DNA of 51,148 nt from Methanoculleus sp. SDB (GTDB taxonomy: Archaea > Halobacteriota > Methanomicrobia > Methanomicrobiales > Methanomicrobiaceae), in the NCBI GenBank assembly GCA_001412355.1, contig LKUD01000006.1:1-51148 (forward strand). Direction: 5' to 3'. Numbering within the stretch: the first letter of the stretch is position 1; each line of letters starts with the position of its first letter. Under the pieces are notes generated by a model. That model did no database searches, was not told where the DNA came from, and saw only the letters and a program-made list of their open reading frames with translations. A program made the position numbers and the translations under genes. Below are positions 8,022-17,414 of this stretch, piece after piece.

Positions 8022-8402
8022 ATGAATGATATTTCAATGCTGCGGATGGTTCTGAACAAATTCCTGAACCTGGCCGGCGTGATGGCGGCATTCGTACTCC
8101 AGAGTGACGGAACGCTCATCGAGCATGCCACAGGGGGGATGAACAATTTCACCGCCATCGGATCCCCCCTCGCGGAAACTATACTGGCATCAGCCGCTAT
8201 TGCCACGGAGATGGGTGACCCGGCATTTTCTATGACTTTCTGCGAATTCGGAGACTCATTTGTCCTTGCAATACCTCTGACGGGGGAAACACCCCTGAGT
8301 GAGGTTACCTATCTCGCGGTCATTGCCGAACGTAATGCGAATATCGGCAGGATCCGGTACGAACTGAAGAAAAACAAAGATCTCATCATATCTGTCCTAT
8401 GA
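8022..8402 (+). CDS. Roadblock/LC7 domain protein (paralogue of the one at 3645-3992)
   Basis: 126 residues with the roadblock pattern: helix, strand GVMAAFVLQSDGTLIEHA, Ala-rich helix, strand SFVLAIPL, strand LAVIAE, and C-terminal helix starting NIGRIRYELKKN, which nearly matches the leftward-operon protein. Dimerisation and regulation of a GTPase or scaffold are known roles of the family. The stop overlaps the next start (ATGA), exactly as in the paralogous pair on the other strand, suggesting that the pair was duplicated as a unit. Confidence 0.85.
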   Translation: MNDISMLRMVLNKFLNLAGVMAAFVLQSDGTLIEHATGGMNNFTAIGSPLAETILASAAIATEMGDPAFSMTFCEFGDSFVLAIPLTGETPLSEVTYLAVIAERNANIGRIRYELKKNKDLIISVL

Positions 8403-9202
8403 TCGAACAAATGCCCCAGGGAATAAATATCGGGACGATGCAGGCATCAATGGACTGGCTATATTCTCATACGTCCCGGTTCATGGGTGTGGTTTTCGTG
8501 CGCATTCAGGACGGAAAAGGATACATTCTCATCCAGCGCGGTGAGCCGCTTGTCTATTATTTCATTTCCGGGACGAATACGCTGCGTGGCAAAGCCGCAC
8601 GCGAATATTTCGCCAACGAACGTCTAATCGACTTCGACATGCGGAAATACACCGCTGAGGAGTTCGAAAACGCACTCGCACTCGCCCGGGGCGAACCGGT
8701 TTCGGCGCAGCAGCCGTACGGGGAAGAAGAGGCACCCCCTGAGGATATCAACGATTTACAAGCCCCTGAACCGGCGCCCGCGGCTGACGTGGATGCCGGT
8801 ACGATGCCCCCGGCAGCCGCTCTGATTCCCGAGATTGAAACGTCCGCACCTCCCGTGAAGGCGCCCGAATCCGAGGAACGTGCCGAGCTCCGGCATATTC
8901 TGACATGGCCGGGCGTGAAAGCAGCCTCAATCTTTGATAACGGACTGAACCTTCAGGCAATCGGAGACCATCCACTGGACGGCGTCGTAGCGATTGGTGA
9001 GGATGCCGTCAGGGCGGCGATCGATCTGTCATCGGTTCTAGGCCGCGGGAGGTTTGTTCAGATAACCATCGAACTTCCGTCCGGCACGGTCATCATCAAA
9101 CCATACCGGAATGCAATGCTCTGTATCCTGGCAACCGACCAGATTCATCTCGGGCAGATTAGAAACATCCTGTCCGACATTCAGCAGCGCCTGCAGGACT
9201 GA
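8399..9202 (+). CDS. Two-domain protein: shared N-terminal module, acidic linker, C-terminal roadblock-like domain
   Basis: 267 residues. Residues ~15-100 hold the module shared with 2983-3648 and 2217-2849 (GKGYILIQRGEPLVYYF, then L-R-G-K-A-A-R-E-Y-F). A Pro/Ala/Glu-rich linker of ~60 residues follows, then a roadblock-like domain (GVKAASIFDNGLNLQAIG ... IIKPYRNAMLCILA, and the terminal helix LGQIRNILSDIQQ). It is the counterpart of the 221-residue protein in the divergent operon but has a longer linker. The ATG overlaps the preceding stop. A role as partner of the roadblock protein at 8022 is inferred from the repeated pairing. Confidence 0.7.
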   Translation: MIEQMPQGINIGTMQASMDWLYSHTSRFMGVVFVRIQDGKGYILIQRGEPLVYYFISGTNTLRGKAAREYFANERLIDFDMRKYTAEEFENALALARGEPVSAQQPYGEEEAPPEDINDLQAPEPAPAADVDAGTMPPAAALIPEIETSAPPVKAPESEERAELRHILTWPGVKAASIFDNGLNLQAIGDHPLDGVVAIGEDAVRAAIDLSSVLGRGRFVQITIELPSGTVIIKPYRNAMLCILATDQIHLGQIRNILSDIQQRLQD

Positions 9203-9294
9203 AGCCGCGATTCGTTACCGCCGCCCGGCGGGACATCCCCCTTCGGCGGACAATCGCCACACATAAAAGCACGAAATGCCATTTTTTTATACCC

Positions 9295-10083
9295 ATGATT
9301 GAACCGCTGGTCATCGCAGCCACCGCAATCGGGATCACGCTCCTGTACGCATCATACCGCGACATAAGGGAACGCCGCGTACCGTTCAGGACATGGTACC
9401 CGATGCTTGTCATAGCGATACCGATGGCGGCATGGACGTACATCTCACTCATTGCCCAGGATTTCCGGCTTGCATCCGGCTATATCATTCTGGGTATTGT
9501 TTTCTGCGTCCTCTTCTACGTCTTCGCGGCATACCTGCACCTCTTTGGCGGTGCAGATGCATGGGCGCTAATATTCATCACCGCATGCATCCCGCTCTTT
9601 CCCGTAGAACCGTACTTCGGCTATCCCGCCCTCGCCTTTTTCCCGTTATCATCGCTTGTCAATGCGATGCTGCTCAACCTTGCAACACCATTCGGGATAT
9701 TCGCCATGAACGTCATGAAGGGAAACCGGGCACCATTTCCCTATATGTTTATCGGATTCCCTGTCGAGGGGTCGCATATCGAGGATGCATTCGGTTTCAT
9801 TATCGAGGAGTTTACCGAGGAAGACGGACACCTCACCCGCAGGTTCCTCTCCGTCCGGAATGCCATCCGAAGAATGGTGGCAGGCCAGAGACGCATGTAT
9901 ACACGGGATCTGAAACGGTTTCCCGAACAGTACACTCGCGAACTCGCACTTTACCGAAAGGCAGGGATGGTCTGGATATCGTACGGAGTCCCGTTCATCA
10001 TCCCCATTACCGCCGGATTTATCACGGCGATCTTCATGGGAGACCTGCTGTATACGATACTGACGATGGTCACAGGAGTTTGA
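9295..10083 (+). CDS. Archaeal prepilin/prearchaellin peptidase (aspartic, A24 family)
   Basis: 262-residue membrane protein with several transmembrane helices. It should cleave class III signal peptides from type IV pilin-like subunits. The two catalytic aspartates are visible: D23 in [10 protein letters not shown] and D88 in the GxGD-type motif [10 protein letters not shown] cytoplasmic loop of about 90 residues (~150-235) precedes the last helices. The TATA-like ACATAAAAG near 9261 is about 30 bases before the ATG, so it seems to have its own promoter. Likely substrates include the pilin-like protein at 16867-17385 and whatever the ATPase at the left edge assembles. HisI follows with a one-base gap. 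Confidence 0.88.
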   Translation: MIEPLVIAATAIGITLLYASYRDIRERRVPFRTWYPMLVIAIPMAAWTYISLIAQDFRLASGYIILGIVFCVLFYVFAAYLHLFGGADAWALIFITACIPLFPVEPYFGYPALAFFPLSSLVNAMLLNLATPFGIFAMNVMKGNRAPFPYMFIGFPVEGSHIEDAFGFIIEEFTEEDGHLTRRFLSVRNAIRRMVAGQRRMYTRDLKRFPEQYTRELALYRKAGMVWISYGVPFIIPITAGFITAIFMGDLLYTILTMVTGV

Positions 10084-10084
10084 T

Positions 10085-10453
10085 ATGATTTCACTGCATT
10101 TCGATAACGGACTGATACCTGTCATCGCACAGGATTCCACGACGAAAGAGATCCTCATGCTCGCTTATGCGAACAGCGAGGCGGTGGAGCTTACCCGTTC
10201 AACCGGATTTGCCCATTACTACAGCAGAAGCAGGAAAAAGCTATGGAAAAAAGGTGAAGAGAGCGGGCATACCCAGCGGGTCGTGCGCATCATCACGGAC
10301 TGTGATGAAGATGCCCTGATTTATCTGATTGAACAGAAGGGAGCCGCCTGCCATACGGGGTATCGAAGTTGTTTTTACCGGACGCTGGAAGGCGAAATTA
10401 TTGCAGAAAAAGTGTTTGATCCGGACGAGGTATATGCTAATAAACCAGAATGA
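10085..10453 (+). CDS. hisI: Phosphoribosyl-AMP cyclohydrolase
   Basis: Third step of histidine biosynthesis, opening the purine ring of phosphoribosyl-AMP. The 122 residues carry the family signatures [12 protein letters not shown], the acidic metal site DCDEDAL and the zinc cysteine motif [12 protein letters not shown]. It is the stand-alone archaeal form with no HisE fusion. The gene begins one base after the prepilin peptidase stop, so the two are co-transcribed although functionally unrelated. Confidence 0.96.
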   Translation: MISLHFDNGLIPVIAQDSTTKEILMLAYANSEAVELTRSTGFAHYYSRSRKKLWKKGEESGHTQRVVRIITDCDEDALIYLIEQKGAACHTGYRSCFYRTLEGEIIAEKVFDPDEVYANKPE

Positions 10454-10477
10454 CATTCTACTATATGGTGATTTTTT

Positions 10478-12346
10478 ATGAAATTAGTACCGGATACGAG
10501 CGTTGTAATAGACGGCCGAATCACCTCAATGATAAAAAAAGGTGAATATACGCAGGCAACAATAATAATACCGGAAGCAGTCATCGCAGAGCTGGAATCC
10601 CAGGCAAATCAGGGACGTGAAATCGGATTTTCAGGCCTGACGGAACTTCAGGAATTATGTCAGATGGCGGAAGAGGGTATCATCGAACTCTCGTTCATCG
10701 GAGAGCGACCCTCCCTTGAACAGGTGAAACTTGCGAGTGGGGGGGAGATCGATGCACTCATCCGCAATGTTGCCATTGAAAACGATGCACAATTTATCAC
10801 GAGCGATATCGTACAGGCCGAAGTGGCAAAAGCAAAAGGTCTCGATGTCCTGTATCTCCGCCCGCAGATTGGAGATTTTTCACCGCTCGGCATCGACCGG
10901 TTTTTTGATGAGCACACCATCGCCGTATACCTGAAGGACCGGGTGCCGCCCGTCGCAAAAAAAGGAACGCTGAAAGAGATGCGTCTAGTCAACCTCCGTG
11001 AGGATCCGCTTACGGAACATGAACTCAAAACAATGGCGCAGGAAATCCTCGAACGTGCAAAACGTGATCCTGACGGATTTATCGAGCTCGAAAAACGTGG
11101 AATCACCGTTGTGCAGATCGGATCGCTTCGCATCTCCATTGCGCGAAGGCCGTTTTCCGACGGAATGGAGATTACGGCGGTACGGCCCATCGTTGACATC
11201 GAGCTTGACGGCTACAATATGGCCGACGTGATTAAAAATCGCATTCTCGGGGAAAAACGCGGTCTGTTAATCGCAGGGCCGCCAGGATCCGGAAAATCGA
11301 CGCTGGCACAGAGCATTGCGACATTCCTTGCCGATCACAGCTTTGTCGTCAAGACGATGGAAGCTCCCCGGGACCTTCAGGTGCCCGACCATATCACACA
11401 GTATACCACGCTCGACGGGAGTATGGCAAACACGGCCGAAGTTCTGCTTCTTGTCCGTCCTGATTACGTAATATTCGATGAAATGCGGAAACAGGAGGAT
11501 TTCAGGATTTTTGCGGACATGCGCCTCTCCGGGGTGGGCATGATCGGGGTCGAGCATGCGATGCAGGCACAGGATGCCCTCCAGCGTTTTATCGACCGCG
11601 TTGATTTCAGCGTCCTGCCCCAGATTATCAATACGATCGTATTCGTCAATGTCGGCGAGATTATACGGATCTACGACGTGAGCCTCAGCTTCAAGGTTCC
11701 GGAAGGAATGGGAGGAGACCTGCACATGCGCCCCGTGATCACGGTGACCGACCATGCGACCCGGAGACCGGAATTCGAAATATTCCGGTTCGAAGGAGAA
11801 AACATCGTGATGCCCACCCATATGATCGGAGCGGGACCGCATGCCGAACCGGAGAAAGATGAGAAACTGTCGTGGAAACTTGCCGAACGTGAAATCCAGC
11901 GGGAAATCGGACGATTCACCGACGGCTACGTCGATGTACGGATGCAAAGTGACAACAAGGCGATTGTCTACATCGATGATCGCGATGTCCCGGCCGCTAT
12001 CGGAAAGGGCGGAAAGAATGTCGCTAGCATCGTCAACAAACTCAGCATTGGGATAGATATCAAGCCACGGAGCGAGCTTGAGCGGCAGCAGGCGCAGCCT
12101 CAGGAGTCAATGCAGGCGCCCGCACCGGAAGGAAACATCAGGATCCGCGTGGATAAGAAGCAGCTGTCCATTATCGATCCCGAGCATAGCGGGAAGATCG
12201 TGGACGTATTCGCCGGAAAGGAGTATCTGTTCACGGCAACGGTAGACGACAACGGCGAGATTCATCTGGCAAAGAACAGCAGTATTGCCCAGGAGATGAT
12301 CCGAAGATACAATGAAGGCGAGGTAATCAGGCTCCGGCCTGTATAA
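10478..12346 (+). CDS. PIN domain - P-loop ATPase - KH domain protein (COG1855-like)
   Basis: 622 residues. A PIN nuclease-like domain occupies ~1-130 ([10 protein letters not shown] with D6). A secretion-ATPase-like domain follows with Walker [14 protein letters not shown] near residue 267 and [10 protein letters not shown] as Walker B. A KH-type RNA-binding segment ([17 protein letters not shown]) lies near residue 510, and a small C-terminal beta domain ends the protein. This architecture is conserved in archaea and suggests RNA binding and processing, but the substrate is unknown. Ribosome site GGTGAT lies just before the ATG. An acidic residue cluster typical of active PIN nucleases appears present. 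Confidence 0.9.
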   Translation: MKLVPDTSVVIDGRITSMIKKGEYTQATIIIPEAVIAELESQANQGREIGFSGLTELQELCQMAEEGIIELSFIGERPSLEQVKLASGGEIDALIRNVAIENDAQFITSDIVQAEVAKAKGLDVLYLRPQIGDFSPLGIDRFFDEHTIAVYLKDRVPPVAKKGTLKEMRLVNLREDPLTEHELKTMAQEILERAKRDPDGFIELEKRGITVVQIGSLRISIARRPFSDGMEITAVRPIVDIELDGYNMADVIKNRILGEKRGLLIAGPPGSGKSTLAQSIATFLADHSFVVKTMEAPRDLQVPDHITQYTTLDGSMANTAEVLLLVRPDYVIFDEMRKQEDFRIFADMRLSGVGMIGVEHAMQAQDALQRFIDRVDFSVLPQIINTIVFVNVGEIIRIYDVSLSFKVPEGMGGDLHMRPVITVTDHATRRPEFEIFRFEGENIVMPTHMIGAGPHAEPEKDEKLSWKLAEREIQREIGRFTDGYVDVRMQSDNKAIVYIDDRDVPAAIGKGGKNVASIVNKLSIGIDIKPRSELERQQAQPQESMQAPAPEGNIRIRVDKKQLSIIDPEHSGKIVDVFAGKEYLFTATVDDNGEIHLAKNSSIAQEMIRRYNEGEVIRLRPV

Positions 12347-12383
12347 CCCGGGATGAGTTGAGGATGACACGGAGGAAACCAGC

Positions 12384-15161
12384 GTGAGCAGATTTGAAAT
12401 CCATAAAAACGAGGATGAATACTGTAAGAAATGGGAACACAGTTTCGAGGCGGATCCGGTCGAGAGTGAGAAGTTCTACCTGACGGTCGCCTATCCCTAT
12501 CCGAGCGGGGCGATGCATGTCGGCCATGGCCGAACATACATTGTTCCGGATGTTATTGCCCGATTCTGGCGGATGAAGGGGCGGCAGGTGCTCTATCCCA
12601 TGGCATTCCACGTCACCGGGACACCGGTGATCGGCATTTCACGCAGGATCTCCCAGGGAGATGAGAAGACCATCAGATTGTACCGGGATCTCTACAAAGT
12701 GCCGGAGGAAACTCTTAACCGGTTCACCGAACCCATGGAAATCGTCCGTTACTTCAGCCGGGAGTACGAGCGCATCATGCGATACTGCGGGTTATCGATC
12801 GACTGGCGCCGGCGGTTTACGACGGTGGATCCCCAGTACAGCAAGTTCATCGAATGGCAGTACCTGCACCTCCACGAGGATAACCATGTCATCCGCGGGG
12901 CTCATCCCGTCAAATACTGCCCGCAGTGTGATAATCCCGTAGGCGACCACGATTTGCTGGAAGGGGACAAAGCCGAGATTATCAAATTCGTCCTCGTGAT
13001 GTTTTCCTGGGGCGACTATAAACTCCCGTGCGCCACGCTCCGGCCTGAAACGACATACGGCGTAACGAACCTCTGGGTAAATCCGGGTATACCATACCTA
13101 AAGGTAACGGTGGACGGGCAGAAATGGATCCTCTCCCGCGAGGCCGCGGAGAAGATCGGACTGCAGGATCATACCGTCGTTGTCGAGGGCGAAATCCCGG
13201 GCGAAGAGCTGATCGGACTAACGGTATCTCATCCGTTCTCGGGTGATATCCCCTTGCTCCCTGCAACCTTCGTCGATCCCGACATGGCAACGGGGATTGT
13301 CATGAGTGTGCCCGCCCATGCACCCTTTGACTACATTGCACTCCGGGATCTGCAGGCACAGGGAATGTTTACCGGCATCGTCCCCGTCCCGTTGATCACG
13401 GTCGAAGGATACGGAGAGATGCCGGCAAAAGACGCCGTCGAACGTGCGGGTGTGAAGAACCAGAACGATCCCGCGATGGAAGTCCTCACGCAGGAAGTTT
13501 ACAACGCCGAATTCTCACGCGGCCGCATGCTTCCCAAGTATGGTGGAAAACCGGTGCGTGAGGCACGGGACGAGGTATCGGCGATAATGGTCGAGCGGTA
13601 TGGTTCCGCGGTGATGTACGACTTTGATTCACGCTCGGTCGTCTGCCGGTGCGGCAGCAGAGTCTTCGTGCGCATTCTCCATGACCAGTGGTTCCTCCAG
13701 TACAGTGATCCCGAATGGAAGGCGCAGATCCATACGCAGCTCGACGGAATAGCGCTCGTTCCGCCCGAAGTGCGGGCAGAGTTCGATCGAACGATCGACT
13801 GGCTGAAGGACTGGGCCTGCACGAGAAGAATCGGGCTCGGAACAAAACTTCCGTGGGACAAGGAATGGCTCGTCGAGCCTCTCTCCGATTCTACCATTTA
13901 CATGGCGTATTACACAATCGCCCACAAACTGAAACAGATTGATCCGGCAAAACTGACTCCCGAGGTCTTTGATTATATATTCAGAGGCACCGGGACCCCA
14001 TCATCACTACCACAGGAGCAACTCGATGATCTCCGTAAAGAGTTCCTGTACTGGTATCCCTACGATTACCGTTTCTCGGCAAAGGATCTCATTTCCAACC
14101 ACCTGACGTTCCAGCTTTTCCATCACGCCGCCCTTTTCCCGGAAAACCTCCAGCCCAAGGGGATGGTAATATTCGGTATGGGCCTGCTTGACGGGGCGAA
14201 GATGTCATCCAGCAAAGGCAACGTGTTCCTCCTCGAAGACGCCCTTGAAGAGTTCGGTGCCGATACCGTGCGGATGTTTCTGGTGGGAAGTGCCGAACCG
14301 TGGCAGGACTTTGACTGGAGAAAGGAATTCGTCATGTCCACGAGAAAACAGATCGAACGGTTCTACACCACCGTCTCCGAGGGCATGGCAGCCGAAGGAA
14401 CATTCCCCATCGACCGGTGGCTGATCAGCAGACTGCAAAAAAGGATCGCCGCAACGAATGATGCACTTGCGTCATTCCAGACCCGGCAGGCTCTCCAGGA
14501 GGCATATTTCGGCATCGAAGCGGACCTGAAGTGGTATCGCCGCCGCCTTCCCGCGGAGATCCGCGGGTCGGCAGTACTCCGCGAGGTCAGCAGCACATGG
14601 ATCCGGCTGCTTGCACCGTTTATTCCCTTCACATCCGAAACGCTCTGGGCAGAGATCGGCGGGGCGGAAGACGTTGCCTTTGCACCCTTCCCCGAACCGG
14701 ACACCGGGAGAATCGATGAGGAAACCGAGCTTGCCGAAGAGCTGCTCTCCCGCACGGTCGAAGATATCGAATCAATTATGAAACTCATCCAGATCGAACC
14801 GAAGGGGATCACCCTCTTTATCGCGCCATCGTGGAAATGGGATATTTTTACCACTATCGCGAATTCCGTGGATAAAAAACAGGTGATTCGGGAGATTATG
14901 ACCGATGAAGCGATGAAGAAACGCGGTAAAGCTGCAACGGACGCGGCAAAACAAACGACTACCCTTATTCACCGCTTCCCACCGCACCTTGTCGCCGAGC
15001 TTGCGAAATCGGTGCCGGGCGAAATTGCAATCTTTCAGGAAGCGACGGAGTTTCTCGAGCGGGAATACGCCGTTCCGGTCACCATCGTGCCTGCAGGTGA
15101 GAGCACACACCCGAAAGCCGCAGCGGCGCTCCCGTTCAAACCCGCAATTGTCATCGAATAA
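12384..15161 (+). CDS. leuS: Leucyl-tRNA synthetase, archaeal type
   Basis: 925 residues. It charges tRNA-Leu. The class I HIGH motif is HVGH at residues 45-48 within [15 protein letters not shown]; the KMSKS motif reads KMSSSKGN near residue 606. A CP1 editing domain is present (~160-450; [19 protein letters not shown] lies near its end), and an archaeal C-terminal domain follows. The start is GTG at 12384 with GGAGG at 12371-12375. A T-rich run just after the stop (15181-15196) probably ends transcription, facing the convergent DUF5611 gene. Confidence 0.97.
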   Translation: MSRFEIHKNEDEYCKKWEHSFEADPVESEKFYLTVAYPYPSGAMHVGHGRTYIVPDVIARFWRMKGRQVLYPMAFHVTGTPVIGISRRISQGDEKTIRLYRDLYKVPEETLNRFTEPMEIVRYFSREYERIMRYCGLSIDWRRRFTTVDPQYSKFIEWQYLHLHEDNHVIRGAHPVKYCPQCDNPVGDHDLLEGDKAEIIKFVLVMFSWGDYKLPCATLRPETTYGVTNLWVNPGIPYLKVTVDGQKWILSREAAEKIGLQDHTVVVEGEIPGEELIGLTVSHPFSGDIPLLPATFVDPDMATGIVMSVPAHAPFDYIALRDLQAQGMFTGIVPVPLITVEGYGEMPAKDAVERAGVKNQNDPAMEVLTQEVYNAEFSRGRMLPKYGGKPVREARDEVSAIMVERYGSAVMYDFDSRSVVCRCGSRVFVRILHDQWFLQYSDPEWKAQIHTQLDGIALVPPEVRAEFDRTIDWLKDWACTRRIGLGTKLPWDKEWLVEPLSDSTIYMAYYTIAHKLKQIDPAKLTPEVFDYIFRGTGTPSSLPQEQLDDLRKEFLYWYPYDYRFSAKDLISNHLTFQLFHHAALFPENLQPKGMVIFGMGLLDGAKMSSSKGNVFLLEDALEEFGADTVRMFLVGSAEPWQDFDWRKEFVMSTRKQIERFYTTVSEGMAAEGTFPIDRWLISRLQKRIAATNDALASFQTRQALQEAYFGIEADLKWYRRRLPAEIRGSAVLREVSSTWIRLLAPFIPFTSETLWAEIGGAEDVAFAPFPEPDTGRIDEETELAEELLSRTVEDIESIMKLIQIEPKGITLFIAPSWKWDIFTTIANSVDKKQVIREIMTDEAMKKRGKAATDAAKQTTTLIHRFPPHLVAELAKSVPGEIAIFQEATEFLEREYAVPVTIVPAGESTHPKAAAALPFKPAIVIE

Positions 15162-15168
15162 TTCACAA

Positions 15169-15486
15169 TCACTCGACCATTTTTTTTGCTTTTTTGGCCC
15201 GTTCCTTTGAATTGTATCCGGTCACGTACTCCAGGTACCTGCGAAACCTTCTGTTCGTGTCAAGAATGATCTCGTCGTCCTCCACGGAGGTATCCGATTC
15301 GGTGCCGACCACGATCGTCTTTCCTTTCGGGCCAAGGCAGACTTCAAGCCTTTTTAGCGCACCGTACGATAGTGTATAGGTGCCGCCGGATTCCTGCGGC
15401 GCCACATCGAAACAGTCCTTCAGCCCCTCAACCATCCGGATTTCGAACCCCTTGGTGAACCCGCGCTTGATGGGATATTCTTGCAT
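15169..15486 (-). CDS. DUF5611-family small protein
   Basis: 105 residues beginning MQEYPIKRGFTKG, which I recognise as a methanogen-specific family of unknown function (DUF5611). It is basic at the C-terminus (KERAKKAKKMVE) and has a compact alpha/beta pattern. The ATG at 15486 is chosen because homologues begin this way; a longer in-frame extension upstream would overlap the divergent gene. It converges with leuS, with seven bases between the stops. Confidence 0.75.
   Translation of the reverse strand: MQEYPIKRGFTKGFEIRMVEGLKDCFDVAPQESGGTYTLSYGALKRLEVCLGPKGKTIVVGTESDTSVEDDEIILDTNRRFRRYLEYVTGYNSKERAKKAKKMVE
15180..15197 (+). terminator. Oligo-T termination signal after leuS
   Basis: Runs of eight T and six T, separated by GC, start about 20 bases past the leuS stop. 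Archaeal RNA polymerase stops on such T-runs without a hairpin. The run overlaps the 3' end of the convergent gene. Confidence 0.5.
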
Positions 15487-15544
15487 ACTATTTTTTGGGA
15501 TGCCGGTGTATGTTAAATTAATGCGAGTGTAGCGATGTGATCCT

Positions 15545-16258
15545 GTGGAAGATATTAAAATTATCTCGAAACCGCTTACCGGAAGCGGAAAAAAGGTGCT
15601 CATCGGATTTCCCGGCAGTGGTCTTGTCGGCAGTATTGCCTTGCAGTACATGGTTGACCAGATGGAATTCGAGCATATCGGAAACGTGACCAGCAAATAC
15701 TTCCCCCCGCTCGCGATCATGGCGAAGGGCGTTATCAACGTACCCGTGCGGTTCTATGAGAAAGAGGACTTCTTTGCTGTCGTTGCCGACATCCCCATTC
15801 ATCCTATGATCTGCTACGAAGTGGCTAACGGCATCATCGACTGGCTGTCCCAGTTCGCAATCCAGGAAATTGTCACCATTGCCGGCATCATCACCAACGA
15901 ACCGGAAAAACGCGTATTCGGTGTTGCAACGACCGACGAGTCATTAAAACTCATCGAAGATAAGACCGTCATTCTTCCGATGGGAAGCATTTCGGGTATC
16001 GCGGGCAGCATCCTTACCGAGTGCAAGGTCAGGGATATTCCCGCTGTCGGGCTGCTCGGTGAAACGGTGAACACTCCCGATCCGCGTGCCGCCGCTTCGG
16101 CTATAACTGTGATAAACAAGATGTACAATTTGAACATCGGTATCGATGCACTTCTTGAACAGGCAACCGAGATTGAAGCCGCAATGTCGAAGATGGCGGA
16201 ACAGGTACAACAGACGGAGCAGCTGCCGAAGAAAGAGCAACTGCCGATGTACGGGTGA
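15545..16258 (+). CDS. PAC2-family protein (proteasome assembly chaperone-like)
   Basis: 237 residues with the PAC2 fold signature: KVLIGFPGSGLVGSIALQYM near the start, FFAVVADIPIH, TIAGIITNE, and GLLGETVNTPDPRAAAS. Archaeal PAC2 proteins are proposed chaperones for 20S proteasome assembly. The C-terminal ~45 residues are a charged, Gln-rich coiled tail. GTG start at 15545 preceded by TGATCC. It is followed by the DUF473 gene with its ribosome site overlapping this stop. Confidence 0.85.
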   Translation: MEDIKIISKPLTGSGKKVLIGFPGSGLVGSIALQYMVDQMEFEHIGNVTSKYFPPLAIMAKGVINVPVRFYEKEDFFAVVADIPIHPMICYEVANGIIDWLSQFAIQEIVTIAGIITNEPEKRVFGVATTDESLKLIEDKTVILPMGSISGIAGSILTECKVRDIPAVGLLGETVNTPDPRAAASAITVINKMYNLNIGIDALLEQATEIEAAMSKMAEQVQQTEQLPKKEQLPMYG

Positions 16259-16263
16259 TACTC

Positions 16264-16656
16264 ATGAAGTGCATCGCATTGACAGGAATTGCGCCCGCCG
16301 TCATTTCGGAAATTAAATACGGCAAACCCCGAACCCTTGAACTCCAGAGTGCCCACAATATCATCACGTTGATGGGGAGCAAGGCGGGAGATTGCATCTT
16401 CATGACTTCGGTGGATCTCGATGATCTCTCGGCCGGTGACGCGGGTATTATCGTTCATGTGATATCGATCACGATCAACATGAAACGCATCGTCGAGTTC
16501 GTCAACCCGTTATATTACGAGGAACGGGAACGGATGTCCGCCCGCGTCCAGGTGAAATATATGGACAGCACCATCGTCAGAGAGATTGAGGGGAAAGCAT
16601 GGAGCGAAGCAACGGTTGTAGAGGTCATCAAGGGCTCGTGCTACCATGCCGGGTAA
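16264..16656 (+). CDS. DUF473-family archaeal protein
   Basis: 130 residues starting MKCIALTGIAP, a conserved archaeal family of unknown function. It has a beta-rich N-terminal part (HNIITLMGSKAGDCIFMTS) and the pattern GIIVHVISITINMKRIVEF. The ATG at 16264 is preferred because GGTGAT ends five bases upstream and overlaps the PAC2 stop; a GTG at 16255 is the alternative. Operon partner of the PAC2 gene. Confidence 0.82.
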   Translation: MKCIALTGIAPAVISEIKYGKPRTLELQSAHNIITLMGSKAGDCIFMTSVDLDDLSAGDAGIIVHVISITINMKRIVEFVNPLYYEERERMSARVQVKYMDSTIVREIEGKAWSEATVVEVIKGSCYHAG

Positions 16657-16741
16657 AGCCGCCTCGGAAAAGCAACGGACCCAACGGAGAGTGAAGGATT
16701 AATACCTCAAACCCACCAATATTATTGACACCGTGCCCAGG

Positions 16742-16816
16742 GGATCTGTGGCTTAGCCAGGATATAGCGCCGGGCTTCTAACCCGGATGCCGGGGGTTCG
16801 AATCCCTCCAGGTCCG
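16742..16816 (+). tRNA. tRNA-Arg (anticodon UCU)
   Basis: 75-base cloverleaf. The acceptor GGATCTG pairs with CAGGTCC. The anticodon stem is CCGGG/CCCGG around loop CTTCTAA, placing TCT at 16777-16779. The T arm is GGGGG-TTCGAAT-CCCTC and the discriminator base is G. No CCA is encoded. A TATA-like TTAATACC near 16700 and a T-run right after the gene fit an archaeal tRNA unit. Confidence 0.96.
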
Positions 16817-16866
16817 TCTTTTTTCAGGTGAATTGATGATATAGTAATGGCATATTCTGGACTGCA

Positions 16867-17385
16867 ATGGATGAACGCGCCATATCGGAAAATGCCGCTG
16901 CCATGCTCGCCATCATTGCCACGGTTATCTTCGCCACCGTTATTTTTTCCGTCCTGTCGGGACTTTTCAGCGGGAGCGAGACCCTGGTCGAAGAGCCGGC
17001 ATTTGACGTGGATGTCGTGATGGGACTGGGAGAAACAGGCTCTACCGATACACCTGTCATCCGGCTGTCCTATGAAAAAGGCGCACCTATCCCCCTGAAC
17101 CAGACACGTATTGACGTCGTTGATCCCCGGCGTATATCGCACCCGGTGAGGGCAGCGGTGCTCATCGACGATGTACTACAGAAGGGCGATGTCTGGTATG
17201 TATTCTACTTTGATCATGACGATCCGGAAGCAACTGATTACTGGATTACTGATGAACCGGAGATGGTCTTCGGCACATCCTACCATCAGGGCATCGGAGT
17301 GTTTTCTCCGCCCGGAAAATGGAAATTCGTCCTTGTCAATAAAAACACCGGCAGGACACTAATTGAAGAGACCATCGATCTGTAA
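16867..17385 (+). CDS. Archaeal type IV pilin-like protein
   Basis: 172 residues. The N-terminus MDERAISENAAAMLAIIA followed by a hydrophobic stretch is a class III signal/pilin helix. Cleavage is expected before the AISE segment, leaving a hydrophobic helix that packs into a filament core. The remainder is a beta-rich, acidic extracellular domain. A TATA-like GATATAGTAA near 16838 is about 25 bases upstream, so the mRNA is probably leaderless. It stands alone beside a tRNA gene, away from any visible filament operon. The peptidase at 9295 is a plausible processing enzyme. Confidence 0.75.
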   Translation: MDERAISENAAAMLAIIATVIFATVIFSVLSGLFSGSETLVEEPAFDVDVVMGLGETGSTDTPVIRLSYEKGAPIPLNQTRIDVVDPRRISHPVRAAVLIDDVLQKGDVWYVFYFDHDDPEATDYWITDEPEMVFGTSYHQGIGVFSPPGKWKFVLVNKNTGRTLIEETIDL

Positions 17386-17414
17386 TCGGTGTGATCTTCC
17401 TTCCCCGAAAAGAG

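Noticed and set aside
16830..16866. TTGATGATA near the tRNA-Arg gene as a possible C-box of a C/D guide RNA
   Set aside because: No matching D-box at a suitable distance; the sequence is better explained as the pilin gene's TATA region.
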